The notes beneath the pieces were generated by a model that saw only the letters and a list, made by a program, of their open reading frames with translations, made no database searches and was not told the origin of the DNA. This document shows positions 9,801 to 18,690 of a stretch of DNA of 64,000 nt, piece by piece. This DNA comes from an uncultured Lachnospiraceae bacterium (GTDB lineage Bacteria; Bacillota; Clostridia; Lachnospirales; Lachnospiraceae). The stretch's first letter is position 1. Each line of letters begins with the position of its first letter. The DNA lies in NCBI GenBank assembly GCA_910577825.1, contig CAJTOK010000010.1, positions 8,993 through 72,992 on the forward strand, given 5' to 3'. The translations under genes were made by a program, and so were the position numbers.

Positions 9801-10738
9801 AAATCATATGATTTACTATAGTCCCTTAAGCCTGTATTTCCATCCAGTTCTAATATATAGATTCCCCCGGACCATGAACCATATGTCATCCATAATTTTC
9901 CTGATTCATCATAAAACACACTAGGGTCAATAGCATGTGGAAAATAAACTCCATATGTATTGTTTATTAAATCGTCCATACCTTTACTATTAACAATTTT
10001 TCCTTCATACCGGTCTGGCAGCCCATCTCCATCAGTATCTGTATTATCAATGTTAGAACCACATGCGTCTAATACCTTTTTTAAATCTGTATTAGTATAT
10101 TTAGCATTTTGTACATTAGTATTTCCACCTGCACCATTTTCTACTGTTACATTTCCATCTGTAAATCCTGAAAATATAACTGGTCCTGCATATTCAAATG
10201 GTCCATTTATATTGTCAGATGTTAATAAAACCACAGCTGTATTCCAGCATTTTCCGTTAAGGCTCAGGTACATGCAGTATTTCCCCATATCAGGATTATA
10301 GATAATATCTGGCGCCCATAAATTCCCTGGAACTTCCCATTTTGTCCCATCATCCTTCCCGTATGCACGAAAATAAGCATCTACATTACAACTTTCTTTT
10401 TCATCTGCAAAAATATTTTCTAATTCTTTTGCATATTTTACTTCACTTTGTGTCCAGTCAACTAAATCATCTGTAGTAGCAAATCCTTGTTGTGTACCAT
10501 GAATATAATATTTTCCATCATTTGCTTTAATTACAGAAGGGTCATGTACTGTTACTCTGCTATTTGATTTATTTTGATATAAATCTTTAATATCATTATC
10601 CGTCAATTGTGTGCCTGCTTCTGCTGCACTAACTGTTTTCGTCCCGCCTGGTATACCCCCTGTACCTGTCAGCACCATTGCTACAGACAACAGACAGGCT
10701 ATTCCTTTCTTTAATAAATGCTTTTTTACCATACTCAT
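6830..10738 (-). CDS. secreted GH43 family glycoside hydrolase (arabinanase-like), N-terminal part of a frameshifted gene
   Basis: A 1,302-residue frame with a signal peptide (about 1-39, ending VSA-AEA). The GH43 five-bladed propeller spans about 60-480: HDPSVIK carries the catalytic base Asp, HAIDPSVFY the second Asp, and SGEGPYIEK the catalytic acid Glu; QGHNSAF supplies the propeller His. This pattern fits endo-arabinanase/arabinosidase subfamilies acting on plant arabinan. Next come a GH43-associated beta-sandwich (about 500-640), an Ig-like segment, a LamG-type domain (about 720-930), a CBM-like region, an Ig-like module and the first half of a YDG repeat. The frame stops at GGAAAATGA just where the next frame takes over. 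AGGAGG precedes the ATG. Catalytic residues are intact, so a truncated product could still be active, but without the C-terminal stalk. Confidence 0.85.
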   Translation of the reverse strand: MSMVKKHLLKKGIACLLSVAMVLTGTGGIPGGTKTVSAAEAGTQLTDNDIKDLYQNKSNSRVTVHDPSVIKANDGKYYIHGTQQGFATTDDLVDWTQSEVKYAKELENIFADEKESCNVDAYFRAYGKDDGTKWEVPGNLWAPDIIYNPDMGKYCMYLSLNGKCWNTAVVLLTSDNINGPFEYAGPVIFSGFTDGNVTVENGAGGNTNVQNAKYTNTDLKKVLDACGSNIDNTDTDGDGLPDRYEGKIVNSKGMDDLINNTYGVYFPHAIDPSVFYDESGKLWMTYGSWSGGIYILELDGNTGLRDYSKSYDLTYSNPGNAGTITSDPYFGKKIAGGFYVSGEGPYIEKIGKYYYLFMSYGFYDPTGGYEMRIFRSESPDGPYVDSNNVNAIYDEAQINYGPAAQTNRGEKLMGNYQWDNMDVAEVAQGHNSAFVDDDGRTYVIYHTKYNDGTFGHTVRVHELFLNEDGWLVAAPYEFSGETTLGSTASCVKGSNNQYIVTTTDYNTTSWAEADVAGDYQLLVHKYKVNHASYEVVKPVDITLNTDGTITGAMTGNWKWSSKGQPYITVTVDGTAYKGVFTNQVIDGSTVETLCFTAMDTKTGVNIWGSKKLADNVAVAKNAVKFSAIIPENTYTDIELSDKTTDDVIVKWLSSDENIISTTGKVTAPSSDTEITLTARLSKGNCYYDKIYKTTVKAGGISSADIETGLAADYDFEGDGFLNKANNIQRGTAMALSAGTKPSIEYNSEHGSKVLHQYFGFPAGNSTSYVQFPNPLKGKDINGATVSLWVNRTNDDVWDAIWSFFDKFNIDGRELEKRLFLTPNAYLGFNAVVPDKNDPEKPPEVDCWFDCHQPNSIITNKISINEWNLITVSMDSSGFGIYINGELVFTESKNEAFGKGEDFTGYQLVIDLIKSSANFYLGYGSFWGSSPLLMDNLKIYERSLTEADVAKLYAAEREEVKENLESGDGYIAEVGNDSYNLEWYDYTKFYGTEVTGDFQIKYNFHNSSQEAQVWHNYAIALTTDLASTQQAVTDWYLRADNYSNSSFTGTTPEYSDTYGSESLQKILKEADIDLTVTRIDKNITIKAVITCSDRKTYVRTATAEGCPTDDMKVYLGGQDCHLEIYDVQVLLFRSINNADYEYGSTVINNNSSSNDKTPVYQWYKSDIQITPENALSLIDGTLSGATAINEATNKDYQIQADDVGKYIAVVVTTENGKPVTVSTLPDKVQKKKLSISESVAQSKIYDGTVDATISSVKFTGIVGNDDIAYDTAAKFIDANAGTEKEITGTVTLKEASADLYIGK

Positions 10739-11226
10739 TACTCCTCCTTTTAAACTTTCCTCTCCTTTTGCCTGTCATAATGCCGCTGTCCACAAATTCC
10801 AGCTATTGAAAACAAATTTATATTTTTTATTCCACTCCTTTTCACATTTATATTTTTTATCCATATATATCTGTCATATTTTATCCATTATTATCAATAC
10901 TGAAACTGGTTCCAGGCCACACTGGCAGGTTATTACATACGTATTTGTAGTATACCATATACCCCCCGGGTCAATTATACTTGTGATATAAAGGACATAA
11001 AATTTTGTATAATTTCTAAATGTTCCAGGCAATTTTAAATCTATATTCCAGCAACATATACATTTTATTTCTAAGCAATTTTAAAACCATATTTAAACAT
11101 AGCACAACAACAAGCCAGTTAAAGAATATAGTTTTCAATTCCATTTACTATATATCAACTGGCATTATAATTTTTTATTTGGATTTATAGAAAATCAGGG
11201 CGTATTAGAACGTTAAGATATACTGT
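10739..11226. other. intergenic region upstream of the GH43 gene
   Basis: About 490 bp of AT-rich sequence without a credible gene. It should carry the GH43 promoter. An 8-bp palindrome ATACGTAT at 10937-10944 sits in a weakly symmetric TTACATACGTATTTGTA context, reminiscent of LacI/AraR-family operators but not a match I can insist on. Possible promoter boxes TTGACC (10969-10974) and TATACT (10949-10954) on the minus strand are only 14 bp apart, so they are not called. Confidence 0.4.
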
Positions 11227-12800
11227 TTATATATCTATTTTTTCTATAATACATTGGTGTTTTTTAGTGTTTTTATCATAATTAATCCCTACAAGCAATA
11301 TCTCTTTCTGGTATAGTTTTAGAGTTTCAGCATATTTTTTATCTGGTATATTGCCCCTTTGGCGGTTTTATCCCATTTAAGTTCAATTACCATGGCAGGT
11401 TTACCAGAATTTTTTCTTGGGATAAAAGCAATATCTGCAAACCCTTTGCCAGCTGGTAACTCCCTTTGAAGTATATAATCCCTTCTTGCACTGTAGTAAG
11501 CAAGTGTAATAACACAGCTTAATGAATTTTCATTGTTGTATTGCAGGACTGGAACTGTATTCATATGGACTTCATCAATTATTCTTGCAACTGTTTTGTT
11601 ATCAAGGGAAATTGTTGCTTCCAGAAGCTCATCAGATAATTGTATTGATTTTACCACTTCATCCCAGCCAGAACTTCCAACTGCTGTAATAAATTCTTCT
11701 TGTATTTCATGGTTAGGTATAGAAGCTTCCCCTGTGCTGCAGTTATATGCAAGATATCCAAGATGTACCAGTAGTGTCATTACATCATCTTTTGATGCAA
11801 ATGCAGACATATCATTCTGGAAAGTATTAACAGAAATTTTTGCCCTGCTTCCGCCAAGCATTTTAATAATGCTGTCCTTCAGCCCGTCAAAATTCATGTC
11901 AATATAGATTTTCAAGGCTTCATAGGTTTCAGTCCTTGTCCAGTAATTTCGGAATTTTCTACGTGTTAAAGCAGATACTACTGACTCAGGGTTGTAAATA
12001 TGCAGTTTTTCATCAAACAGGTAACCATTGTACCAGAACTGCATTTCATTGAAGTCTGAACCATACTTTTCACATAACTCCAGCACTTCCTCCTCTGTAA
12101 ACCCTGCATACTCTGCCAGCATTGCGGGGTCAGTCATTGAAAATTCATCAAAGATATTCAGGGCTGAGTGTGAACCATATTTTTTAATAGGCAGTATTCC
12201 TGTCATATATACCAGTTTTATATCTCCGTTATCTTTAAAAATATTCCTTAAAAAATTTAAATATTTTTTCTGTGCACCAGTATTTTCAACAGCCTCCCGG
12301 AAAATACAGTCCCATTCATCAATTATAAAAATAAATCCTTTGTTTTTATAAGCAGAATGGCTTGATACATAGGAAATTATGGTATTTAAATCTGCAGTTT
12401 CTGGTATGCCATAATCCGTAAAATAATTTTTTAATTCTTCTGTAAGAATATTTTCAATACAATTTCCTAATTTCCTTAAATCATCTGTCTTATCTAAGAA
12501 CTTTGGGATATTCAGATAAATAGTATCATATTTATTAAGATTGTCCTCATATGTATTGCAGTTTTTTATTTTAAGATTATCAAAAAGCTCTTTTGAATTA
12601 CAACCACAGCTATAATAAGCTGCTAACATATTCGCTGCCATAGATTTTCCAAAACGGCGTGGACGGCTGACACAGACAAACTCCTGTTCTGTATCTAAAA
12701 TACTATTTGTATATGATATAAGCCCTGATTTGTCAACATATATTTTAGAATTTAAAGCCCTTTTAAATAAATTATTTCCAGGATTAAGATACATCCCCAT
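11227..12800 (-). pseudogene. AAA-ATPase / PD-(D/E)XK nuclease-family protein, frameshifted near the C terminus
   Basis: This belongs to the common clostridial and Bacteroidetes family with an N-terminal AAA-ATPase-like domain (VDKSGLISYTN, SRPRRFGKSMAANML as Walker A at about 45-60, FIIDEWDCIF as Walker B) and a C-terminal PD-(D/E)XK nuclease-like domain (GFADIAFIPRKNSGKPAMVIELKWDK). The open frame stops at 11319 after QIKNMLKL, inside the nuclease domain. In the next frame the expected family ending continues (YAETLKLYQKEILLVGINYD to IIEKIDI) and stops at 11227. One extra A in the six-A run at 11335-11340 restores a protein of about 522 residues. The ATG has AGAGGAG 6 nt upstream. The function of the family is not established; it is often multicopy. 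Confidence 0.85.
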
Positions 12801-12888
12801 AAAACACTCCTCTTCTTTCTTAAAAGTATGTACTATAAGCTTTTTATTATTTTTATTGTAACACCAGATGGCACACTTTGTAAAAAAC

Positions 12889-13875
12889 TTACAACTTTTC
12901 CCCTGGATATTTCATCTCCCATTCTTTACGCAGCCCTGTCATAATATCCATAACATCTTTTGAAAGTGAAAGTTTCATTACAGATTTATCACCTGTTTTT
13001 ACAGCTTCTTCCATATCCATTACTTCATAATACAGTGCTTTGTCCGTTTCCCCTGCTGTGTATTCCCTTTTGCTGCCTGTTACTGCGTCAACAATAACAG
13101 CTTTTGAGGCACGTGGAAATTCCATAATTTCAATATAACCATTTATGCAGCTTATTACTGCCCGTTTTGGCTGTTTAGAGTGCATGGAAAGTGTAACTGC
13201 TGCCATTTGTGAATCATTGTTTTTTAAAATAATTGCTGCCTGTTCATCTGAGCCAGCCGGTGAAGGAAGCCACTGGCTTGCTGCCATTCCTGGTGCTATG
13301 TCCATAAAGCTGCGTACAGCAGAGAGTGCATATACACCAATATCCAGAAGTGCACCGCCTGCAAGCTCCATATTAAAGAAACGGTTTTTCATGTCATATT
13401 CTTTATAGCTGCCAAAATTCACTGTAACCATCTGTACCTTTCCCAGTTCCCCGTTTCCTGCAATATCCCGCAGTTTTTTATAAAGCGGCATATGCCATAT
13501 AGTCATTGCTTCAGCCATTATTAAACCTTTCTCTTCTGCCAGTGCCGCCATTTCATTAAATTCACGGCTGTTTAATGTAATGGATTTCTCCACAAGGATA
13601 TGCTTTCCATTTATAAGTGCTTCTTTCATAAACTGGTAATGTGTGTTGTGCGGGCTGGCGATATATATAATATCCACATCTTTATCTAAAAACATATCCT
13701 GGATATTATTATATACTTTCCCAATCCCGTATTTTTCTGCAAAAGAAACTGTTTTACCATATGTACGGCTGCCTGCTGCATAAAACTTCCTGCCTGCCTT
13801 TATAAGAACCTGTGCCATTTCATTGGCAATAACCCCTGTGCCAAGCACTGCCCATTTTAATTCCTTCTGTTCCAT
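12889..13875 (-). CDS. Gfo/Idh/MocA-family NAD(P)-dependent oxidoreductase
   Basis: A 328-residue dehydrogenase with an N-terminal Rossmann fold (WAVLGTGVIANEMAQ at about 6-20) and the family's EKSITLN stretch containing the conserved Glu-Lys pair near residue 95. A C-terminal alpha/beta domain follows, with GGALLDIGVYALSAV around residue 175, matching the Asp-x-Gly-x-(Tyr/His) substrate-site motif. Substrate is unknown; relatives act on sugars, inositols, or dihydrodiols. It has its own AAGGGGG ribosome binding site and 73 bp or more of non-coding sequence on each side, so it is probably monocistronic. Nothing nearby points to a pathway. Confidence 0.85.
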   Translation of the reverse strand: MEQKELKWAVLGTGVIANEMAQVLIKAGRKFYAAGSRTYGKTVSFAEKYGIGKVYNNIQDMFLDKDVDIIYIASPHNTHYQFMKEALINGKHILVEKSITLNSREFNEMAALAEEKGLIMAEAMTIWHMPLYKKLRDIAGNGELGKVQMVTVNFGSYKEYDMKNRFFNMELAGGALLDIGVYALSAVRSFMDIAPGMAASQWLPSPAGSDEQAAIILKNNDSQMAAVTLSMHSKQPKRAVISCINGYIEIMEFPRASKAVIVDAVTGSKREYTAGETDKALYYEVMDMEEAVKTGDKSVMKLSLSKDVMDIMTGLRKEWEMKYPGEKL

Positions 13876-13984
13876 TATAAAATCCCCCTTTCATTTAATG
13901 TTATTTTACCATGGATATATATCCAGTTCCATTCCATTTTCATAATTTCTTAAAAAATCCCCACAATAAATAAGAAGAAACCAC

Positions 13985-14014
13985 TTTACTTTCTTGCCCA
14001 GTTATGTATATAAT
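13985..14014 (+). promoter_or_regulatory. probable promoter for parE-parC
   Basis: A perfect -10 TATAAT at 14009-14014 has a TTTACT -35 candidate at 13985-13990 (18-bp spacer). The -35 is weak. The start would be near 14021, about 45 nt before parE. Confidence 0.4.
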
Positions 14015-14065
14015 ACAAATGTTTGTTCGTAATTTTGTTTTAGATATTTTAGAATGGAGATTTTT

Positions 14066-15988
14066 ATGAGTGAATACACTGGAAAAGAAATCGTAATTTT
14101 AGAAGGCCTGGAGGCTGTCCGCAAGCGTCCGGGAATGTATATAGGCTCTACAGGGCCACGCGGGCTGCACCACCTTATATGGGAAATCCTTGATAACAGT
14201 ATAGATGAACAGCTTGCAGGCTTTTGCAATGAAATACATATTACAATGCAGAAAGATGGCGGTATCTGTATTAAAGATAACGGGCGTGGTGTGCCTGTTG
14301 ATATCCACCCTGCTAAAAAGGTTGCTACAGTACGTGTTGTTTATACGATACTCCATGCCGGTGGTAAGTTTAGCAATTCTGCATATAAAGTTTCAGGCGG
14401 GCTGCATGGTGTGGGTTCTTCTGTTGTAAATGCACTTTCTACGCATATGGTTGTTGAAGTGCGCAGGAACGGGCTTGTATACCGTGATGAGTACAAGAAT
14501 GGCGGACATCCTGTTACCCCGCTGGATAAATATGGTTCGCTTGTACCTTGTGGCAAATGTGCCAGAAAAGATACTGGCACTACTGTTACTTTTTACCCTG
14601 ACCCTGAAATTTTTGAAACTGTGGAGTTTAAGGCAGATGTTATTAAAAAGAAACTTAAGGAAATTGCATACCTTAACAGGAATTTAAAACTGGTATTTAA
14701 AGATGAAAATACAGGTGAAGAAAAGGTTTACCTTGAGGAAGATGGCATTAAAAGCTTTATAAATTATATTAACCGTGATGCACAGGTACTGCATAATGAA
14801 CCAGTATATATTGAGGGTGCAAGCGGTGATATTGAAGTTGAAATAGCTTTCCAGTATACCACAAGCTTTTCTGAACAGATTAACCCGTACTGCAACAGGA
14901 TAAATGTTGTTGACGGGGGCACTCTTGTTACTGGCTTTAAAACAGCGCTTACACGTGTTATGAACCAGTATGCCAGGGAACTTGGTGTCCTTAAGGATAA
15001 AGATGAAAATTTCGATGGCAAGGATATAAGGAACGGGCTTGTGGCAATTATTTCTATAAAACACCCCGACCCGCAGTTTGAAGGGCAGACTAAGACAAAG
15101 CTTGGCAATACTGATGCCAAAACCGCAGTTGAGGATGTATTTGGCACAGAAGTACAAAGGTATTTTGATAAAAATGTGGATATACTCCGCAAAATACTTG
15201 ATAATTCACTTAAATCATACAATGCCAGGAAAGCAGGCGACAAAGCCCGGAATGCTGTTTTAAAGCAGTTAAATGATGTTGACAATAAAAGCAAGCTTGC
15301 TGCATGTACTTCTAAAAAACCTGAAGAATGTGAGGTTTATATTGTCGAGGGTGATTCTGCCGGCGGTACTGTCAAGACAGCAAGGAACAGGCGTACACAG
15401 GCTGTGCTTCCTTTAAGGGGCAAAATTATTAATGTGGAGAAGGCGACACTGGAAAAAATACTGTTAAATAATGAAATCAAGTCAATGATAGCTGCATTTG
15501 GATGTGGGATTGGTGATGAATTTGATATAAACAAGCTGCGCTATGATAAAATTATAATACTTACAGATGCCGACGTTGACGGGGCACATATAAGTACACT
15601 GCTGCTTACATTTTTCTACAGGTTTATGCCTGAACTTATATATTCTGGCAAGATTTACAGGGGACTTCCGCCACTCTATAAAGTGGATTATACCAATGGC
15701 AAAAAAAAGAACTCCGAATATATTTTTAATGACTTTGAACTTGAAAAGTTCAGGAAGAATAAAAATAATAAAATTACCAGCATACAGCGTTATAAAGGGC
15801 TTGGTGAAATGGATGCAGAACAGCTCTGGGAAACAACACTTGACCCTGGAAGCCGCCTGCTTGCACAGATTTCAATAAGTGACAGTGTAGATGCAGACGA
15901 GGTGACAACAACACTTATGAGCAGCAATGTACCGCCACGCAGGCAATTTATAATGGAAGAAGCCAGATATGCAAATCTTGATATATAA
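14066..15988 (+). CDS. parE: type IIA topoisomerase subunit B (topoisomerase IV ParE / GyrB-like)
   Basis: The ATPase subunit of a type IIA topoisomerase, 640 residues. It has the GHKL ATPase site (RKRPGMYIGS, EILDNSIDE, GGLHGVGSSVVNALS), the transducer, the Toprim domain (VEGDSAGG and TDADVDGAH, supplying the catalytic Glu and Asp-x-Asp), and the C-terminal RYKGLGEM motif. The start at 14066 is preferred because the in-frame ATG at 14054 overlaps the GGAG that serves it. Its partner starts 35 bp downstream. The pair is called topoisomerase IV rather than gyrase because it lies away from dnaA/recF and partners a short-tailed A subunit; gyrase cannot be fully excluded. Confidence 0.85.
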   Translation: MSEYTGKEIVILEGLEAVRKRPGMYIGSTGPRGLHHLIWEILDNSIDEQLAGFCNEIHITMQKDGGICIKDNGRGVPVDIHPAKKVATVRVVYTILHAGGKFSNSAYKVSGGLHGVGSSVVNALSTHMVVEVRRNGLVYRDEYKNGGHPVTPLDKYGSLVPCGKCARKDTGTTVTFYPDPEIFETVEFKADVIKKKLKEIAYLNRNLKLVFKDENTGEEKVYLEEDGIKSFINYINRDAQVLHNEPVYIEGASGDIEVEIAFQYTTSFSEQINPYCNRINVVDGGTLVTGFKTALTRVMNQYARELGVLKDKDENFDGKDIRNGLVAIISIKHPDPQFEGQTKTKLGNTDAKTAVEDVFGTEVQRYFDKNVDILRKILDNSLKSYNARKAGDKARNAVLKQLNDVDNKSKLAACTSKKPEECEVYIVEGDSAGGTVKTARNRRTQAVLPLRGKIINVEKATLEKILLNNEIKSMIAAFGCGIGDEFDINKLRYDKIIILTDADVDGAHISTLLLTFFYRFMPELIYSGKIYRGLPPLYKVDYTNGKKKNSEYIFNDFELEKFRKNKNNKITSIQRYKGLGEMDAEQLWETTLDPGSRLLAQISISDSVDADEVTTTLMSSNVPPRRQFIMEEARYANLDI

Positions 15989-16023
15989 AAATGCTGTAAA
16001 GATATAATAGAAATGAGGTAAAT

Positions 16024-18267
16024 ATGAAATATAATGAACAGCCTGTAATACAACTTGATTTTTCAGAGGAAATGCGTAATTCTTACCGTGATTATGCAGT
16101 AAGTGTAATAATTGCAAGGGCACTCCCTGATGTAAGGGACGGGCTTAAGCCTGTACAAAGGCGTATCCTCTATGCAATGGATGAGCTTTCACTTAGCCCG
16201 GACAGGCCACACAGGAAAAGTGCACGTATTGTCGGTGATACAATGGGTAAATACCACCCGCATGGTGACAGTTCAATATATGATGCACTTGTACATATGA
16301 CAGAGGAGTATTCTCTTTCTATACCGCTTGTGGACGGCCATGGCAACTTTGGTTCTATTGATGGTGACGGTGCGGCTGCAATGCGTTATACGGAGGCACG
16401 GCTTTCATATGGCGCAATGGCACTTCTTGAAAACCTTGATAAAGGGCTTGTGCCATTCGGGCCTAATTTTGATGAAAGCGAGAAAGAACCGCTTGTACTG
16501 CCTGCCACAATCCCGAACCTGCTTATAAACGGCACTACGGGAATTGCCGTCGGCATGGCTACCAATATGCCGCCACATAATACTTCTGAAGTAATAGATG
16601 CTGTTATTGCATTTATGGATAACCCGGAAATATCCACCAGGGGGCTTATGAAGTATATAAAAGGCCCTGATTTCCCGACAGGAGGTACTATAATAAACTC
16701 TGATGACCTTTATAATATTTATGATACAGGTGAAGGCAGGATTAAAATACGCTCCAGGGTTGAAACTGAAGACAGCAGTGCAGGACGCAAAAACCTTGTA
16801 ATAACCCAGATTCCTTATACAGTGGCTGGCAATAAAACAAAACTTTTAGAAAGCCTTGCCTCCCTTGCCAAAGATAAAGTATTTGATGAAATATATGATG
16901 TAAGGGACGAGTCCTCCAAGGAGGGAATCCGTATTGTTATTGAGGTTAAAAAAGACCGTGATATACAGAACCTTTTAAACGGGCTTTACCAGAAAACCCC
17001 TATGGAAGACACATATGGCGTAAATATGCTTGCGGTTAAAAATAAGCAGCCAGTAACATTTACTCTTAAAGGGCTTATTAATGAATTTGTCATGTTCCAG
17101 GAAGAGCTTTATACCAAAGAGTATGAACACCTGCTTGAAAAGGCAAATGACAGGCTTGAAATTGTAGAAGGGCTTATAAAAGCAGCTGATGTAATAGACC
17201 TGGTTATAGAGATATTAAGGGGAAGCAGTTCCATAAAACAGGCTAAGGGCTGCCTTACCAAAGGCATTACAGAGGGCATAAAATTCAGGACGAAGAAATC
17301 AGAAAAAGAAGCTGCACGCCTTGACTTTTCAGAAAAACAGGCAGATGCGGTACTTTCCATGCAGCTTGGCAAACTTATAGGGCTTGAACTCCTGAAACTG
17401 CACCAGGAAAGCAATTCCCTTATAACAAATATCACTAATTATAAAAAGATACTTGGTGATGTTAATGAACTCCATAAAGTCATTAAAAAAAGGCTTAAAA
17501 CATATAAAAAACAGTTTGGCAGGGAAAGGCGCACTGCACTTGAAAATGCCAGCAATGCAAAATATATTGAAGAAATCAGGGAAGAAAATATTTATGTGGT
17601 TATAGACAGGTTTGGCTACTGTAAATCACTTGATGAAACAAGTTATTCACGCCTTGCACCTGAAACACTCGGGGAATATACGCATATTATCCCAATGAAA
17701 AATACAGGGAAACTCTGTATATTTTCTGCTGCAGGTTCTATGTACCAGATAAAAGCCCTTGCCATACCAAAAGCCAGAAGCCGGGATAAAGGTGTGCTGT
17801 TACAGACACTCTGTAAAATAGGGAAAGATGATATAATAACATATATACCATTTGATGATTTATCTGAATCGCAGCTTTTATTTGTATCCAGGGCAGGCTA
17901 TGTAAAACTTGTATCAGGAATAGAATTTGAAACAAACCGCTCTGTAATAGCTTCAACAAAGCTTGAACAAGAGGACACCCTTGTATGTGTGCACCCGGTC
18001 ACAGTAGAGGAAACTATAGAAAATAACAGGAATATACTGATGATAACGGAAAAAGGCTCTGTCCTTATGTTCCCGTTAAACCAGGCGGATGAATTTAAAA
18101 AGACAAGCAAAGGGCTTAAAGGAATATCACTCCCGGAAGGTGATATGCTTGCATATGCCTGTGTTGTAGCACCAGATGAAACTGATATAGAATTTAACAG
18201 CCACCATTATAACCCACAGAAAATAAAACCAAAAAACCGCAATGACAAACCAGCCAGACCCAGATAA
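16024..18267 (+). CDS. parC: type IIA topoisomerase subunit A (topoisomerase IV ParC / GyrA-like)
   Basis: The DNA breakage-reunion subunit, 747 residues. The quinolone-resistance region HPHGDSSIYDA keeps Ser and Asp at the two hot-spot positions, so no target mutation is seen there. The catalytic tyrosine lies in AAMRYTEARLS at about residue 122. A coiled-coil region covers about 360-500, and a beta-pinwheel-like C-terminal domain follows. That domain lacks a clear GyrA box (QRRGGKG), which favours topoisomerase IV over gyrase. GAGGT precedes the ATG by 4 nt. It is translated from the same transcript as parE; the complex decatenates and relaxes DNA at the chromosome. Confidence 0.85.
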   Translation: MKYNEQPVIQLDFSEEMRNSYRDYAVSVIIARALPDVRDGLKPVQRRILYAMDELSLSPDRPHRKSARIVGDTMGKYHPHGDSSIYDALVHMTEEYSLSIPLVDGHGNFGSIDGDGAAAMRYTEARLSYGAMALLENLDKGLVPFGPNFDESEKEPLVLPATIPNLLINGTTGIAVGMATNMPPHNTSEVIDAVIAFMDNPEISTRGLMKYIKGPDFPTGGTIINSDDLYNIYDTGEGRIKIRSRVETEDSSAGRKNLVITQIPYTVAGNKTKLLESLASLAKDKVFDEIYDVRDESSKEGIRIVIEVKKDRDIQNLLNGLYQKTPMEDTYGVNMLAVKNKQPVTFTLKGLINEFVMFQEELYTKEYEHLLEKANDRLEIVEGLIKAADVIDLVIEILRGSSSIKQAKGCLTKGITEGIKFRTKKSEKEAARLDFSEKQADAVLSMQLGKLIGLELLKLHQESNSLITNITNYKKILGDVNELHKVIKKRLKTYKKQFGRERRTALENASNAKYIEEIREENIYVVIDRFGYCKSLDETSYSRLAPETLGEYTHIIPMKNTGKLCIFSAAGSMYQIKALAIPKARSRDKGVLLQTLCKIGKDDIITYIPFDDLSESQLLFVSRAGYVKLVSGIEFETNRSVIASTKLEQEDTLVCVHPVTVEETIENNRNILMITEKGSVLMFPLNQADEFKKTSKGLKGISLPEGDMLAYACVVAPDETDIEFNSHHYNPQKIKPKNRNDKPARPR

Positions 18268-18290
18268 TCCACCTGGCATATGCAGTTTTA

Positions 18291-18321
18291 TATACATCCT
18301 GGCAAATTACCAGGATGTATA
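18291..18321. terminator. hairpin between parC and the convergent small gene
   Basis: A 12-bp perfect inverted repeat (18291-18302 and 18310-18321) with a 7-nt loop sits in the intergenic space of two convergent genes. There is no long T tract on either side, so termination is plausible but not certain. Confidence 0.5.
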
Positions 18322-18347
18322 TCCTGTATAACACATGTCCACAGTAA

Positions 18348-18641
18348 CTACTCTGCTGCTGTTTCTGCACTGTCTGTTTCTGCAGCAGCTGGTTCTTTTT
18401 CCTGTGCTTTCTCTTCTGTATCTTCCTCTTCTTCCATATCAAGTGTTACATATTCCCTGTCATCAGTTTCTTCATCATCGTCATCAATACCATCAAAGCC
18501 ATCATCAAAACCATCATCGTCATCATCAGTATCTTTGTTAAACAAGTCCAGCCCGAATACTTTCTTCAGTAAATAAACAACCCCACATGCAGTTCCTGCT
18601 ACTGCTGCTGCACCCATTACAAATTTAACCAGCTTCTTCAT
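18348..18641 (-). CDS. small acidic single-span membrane protein of unknown function
   Basis: A 97-residue protein I do not recognise. The N terminus is basic (MKKLVKF), followed by one hydrophobic helix (about 8-26) and then a very acidic tail: residues about 36-80 are almost all Asp, Glu, Gly and short hydrophobics (DTDDDDDGFDDGFDG), ending in an Ala/Glu-rich stretch. The layout suggests a membrane-anchored protein whose tail faces either side; the positive N terminus favours an N-in helix with the tail outside. The tail is low complexity, so matches to calcium-binding proteins would be misleading. GGGGG precedes the ATG by about 11 nt. It lies 49 bp downstream of pfkA and could be co-transcribed with it. 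Confidence 0.65.
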   Translation of the reverse strand: MKKLVKFVMGAAAVAGTACGVVYLLKKVFGLDLFNKDTDDDDDGFDDGFDGIDDDDEETDDREYVTLDMEEEEDTEEKAQEKEPAAAETDSAETAAE

Positions 18642-18690
18642 AATTAATTATTCCCCCTTTATTTTATTATTGGATAATAACAGTAAATTA

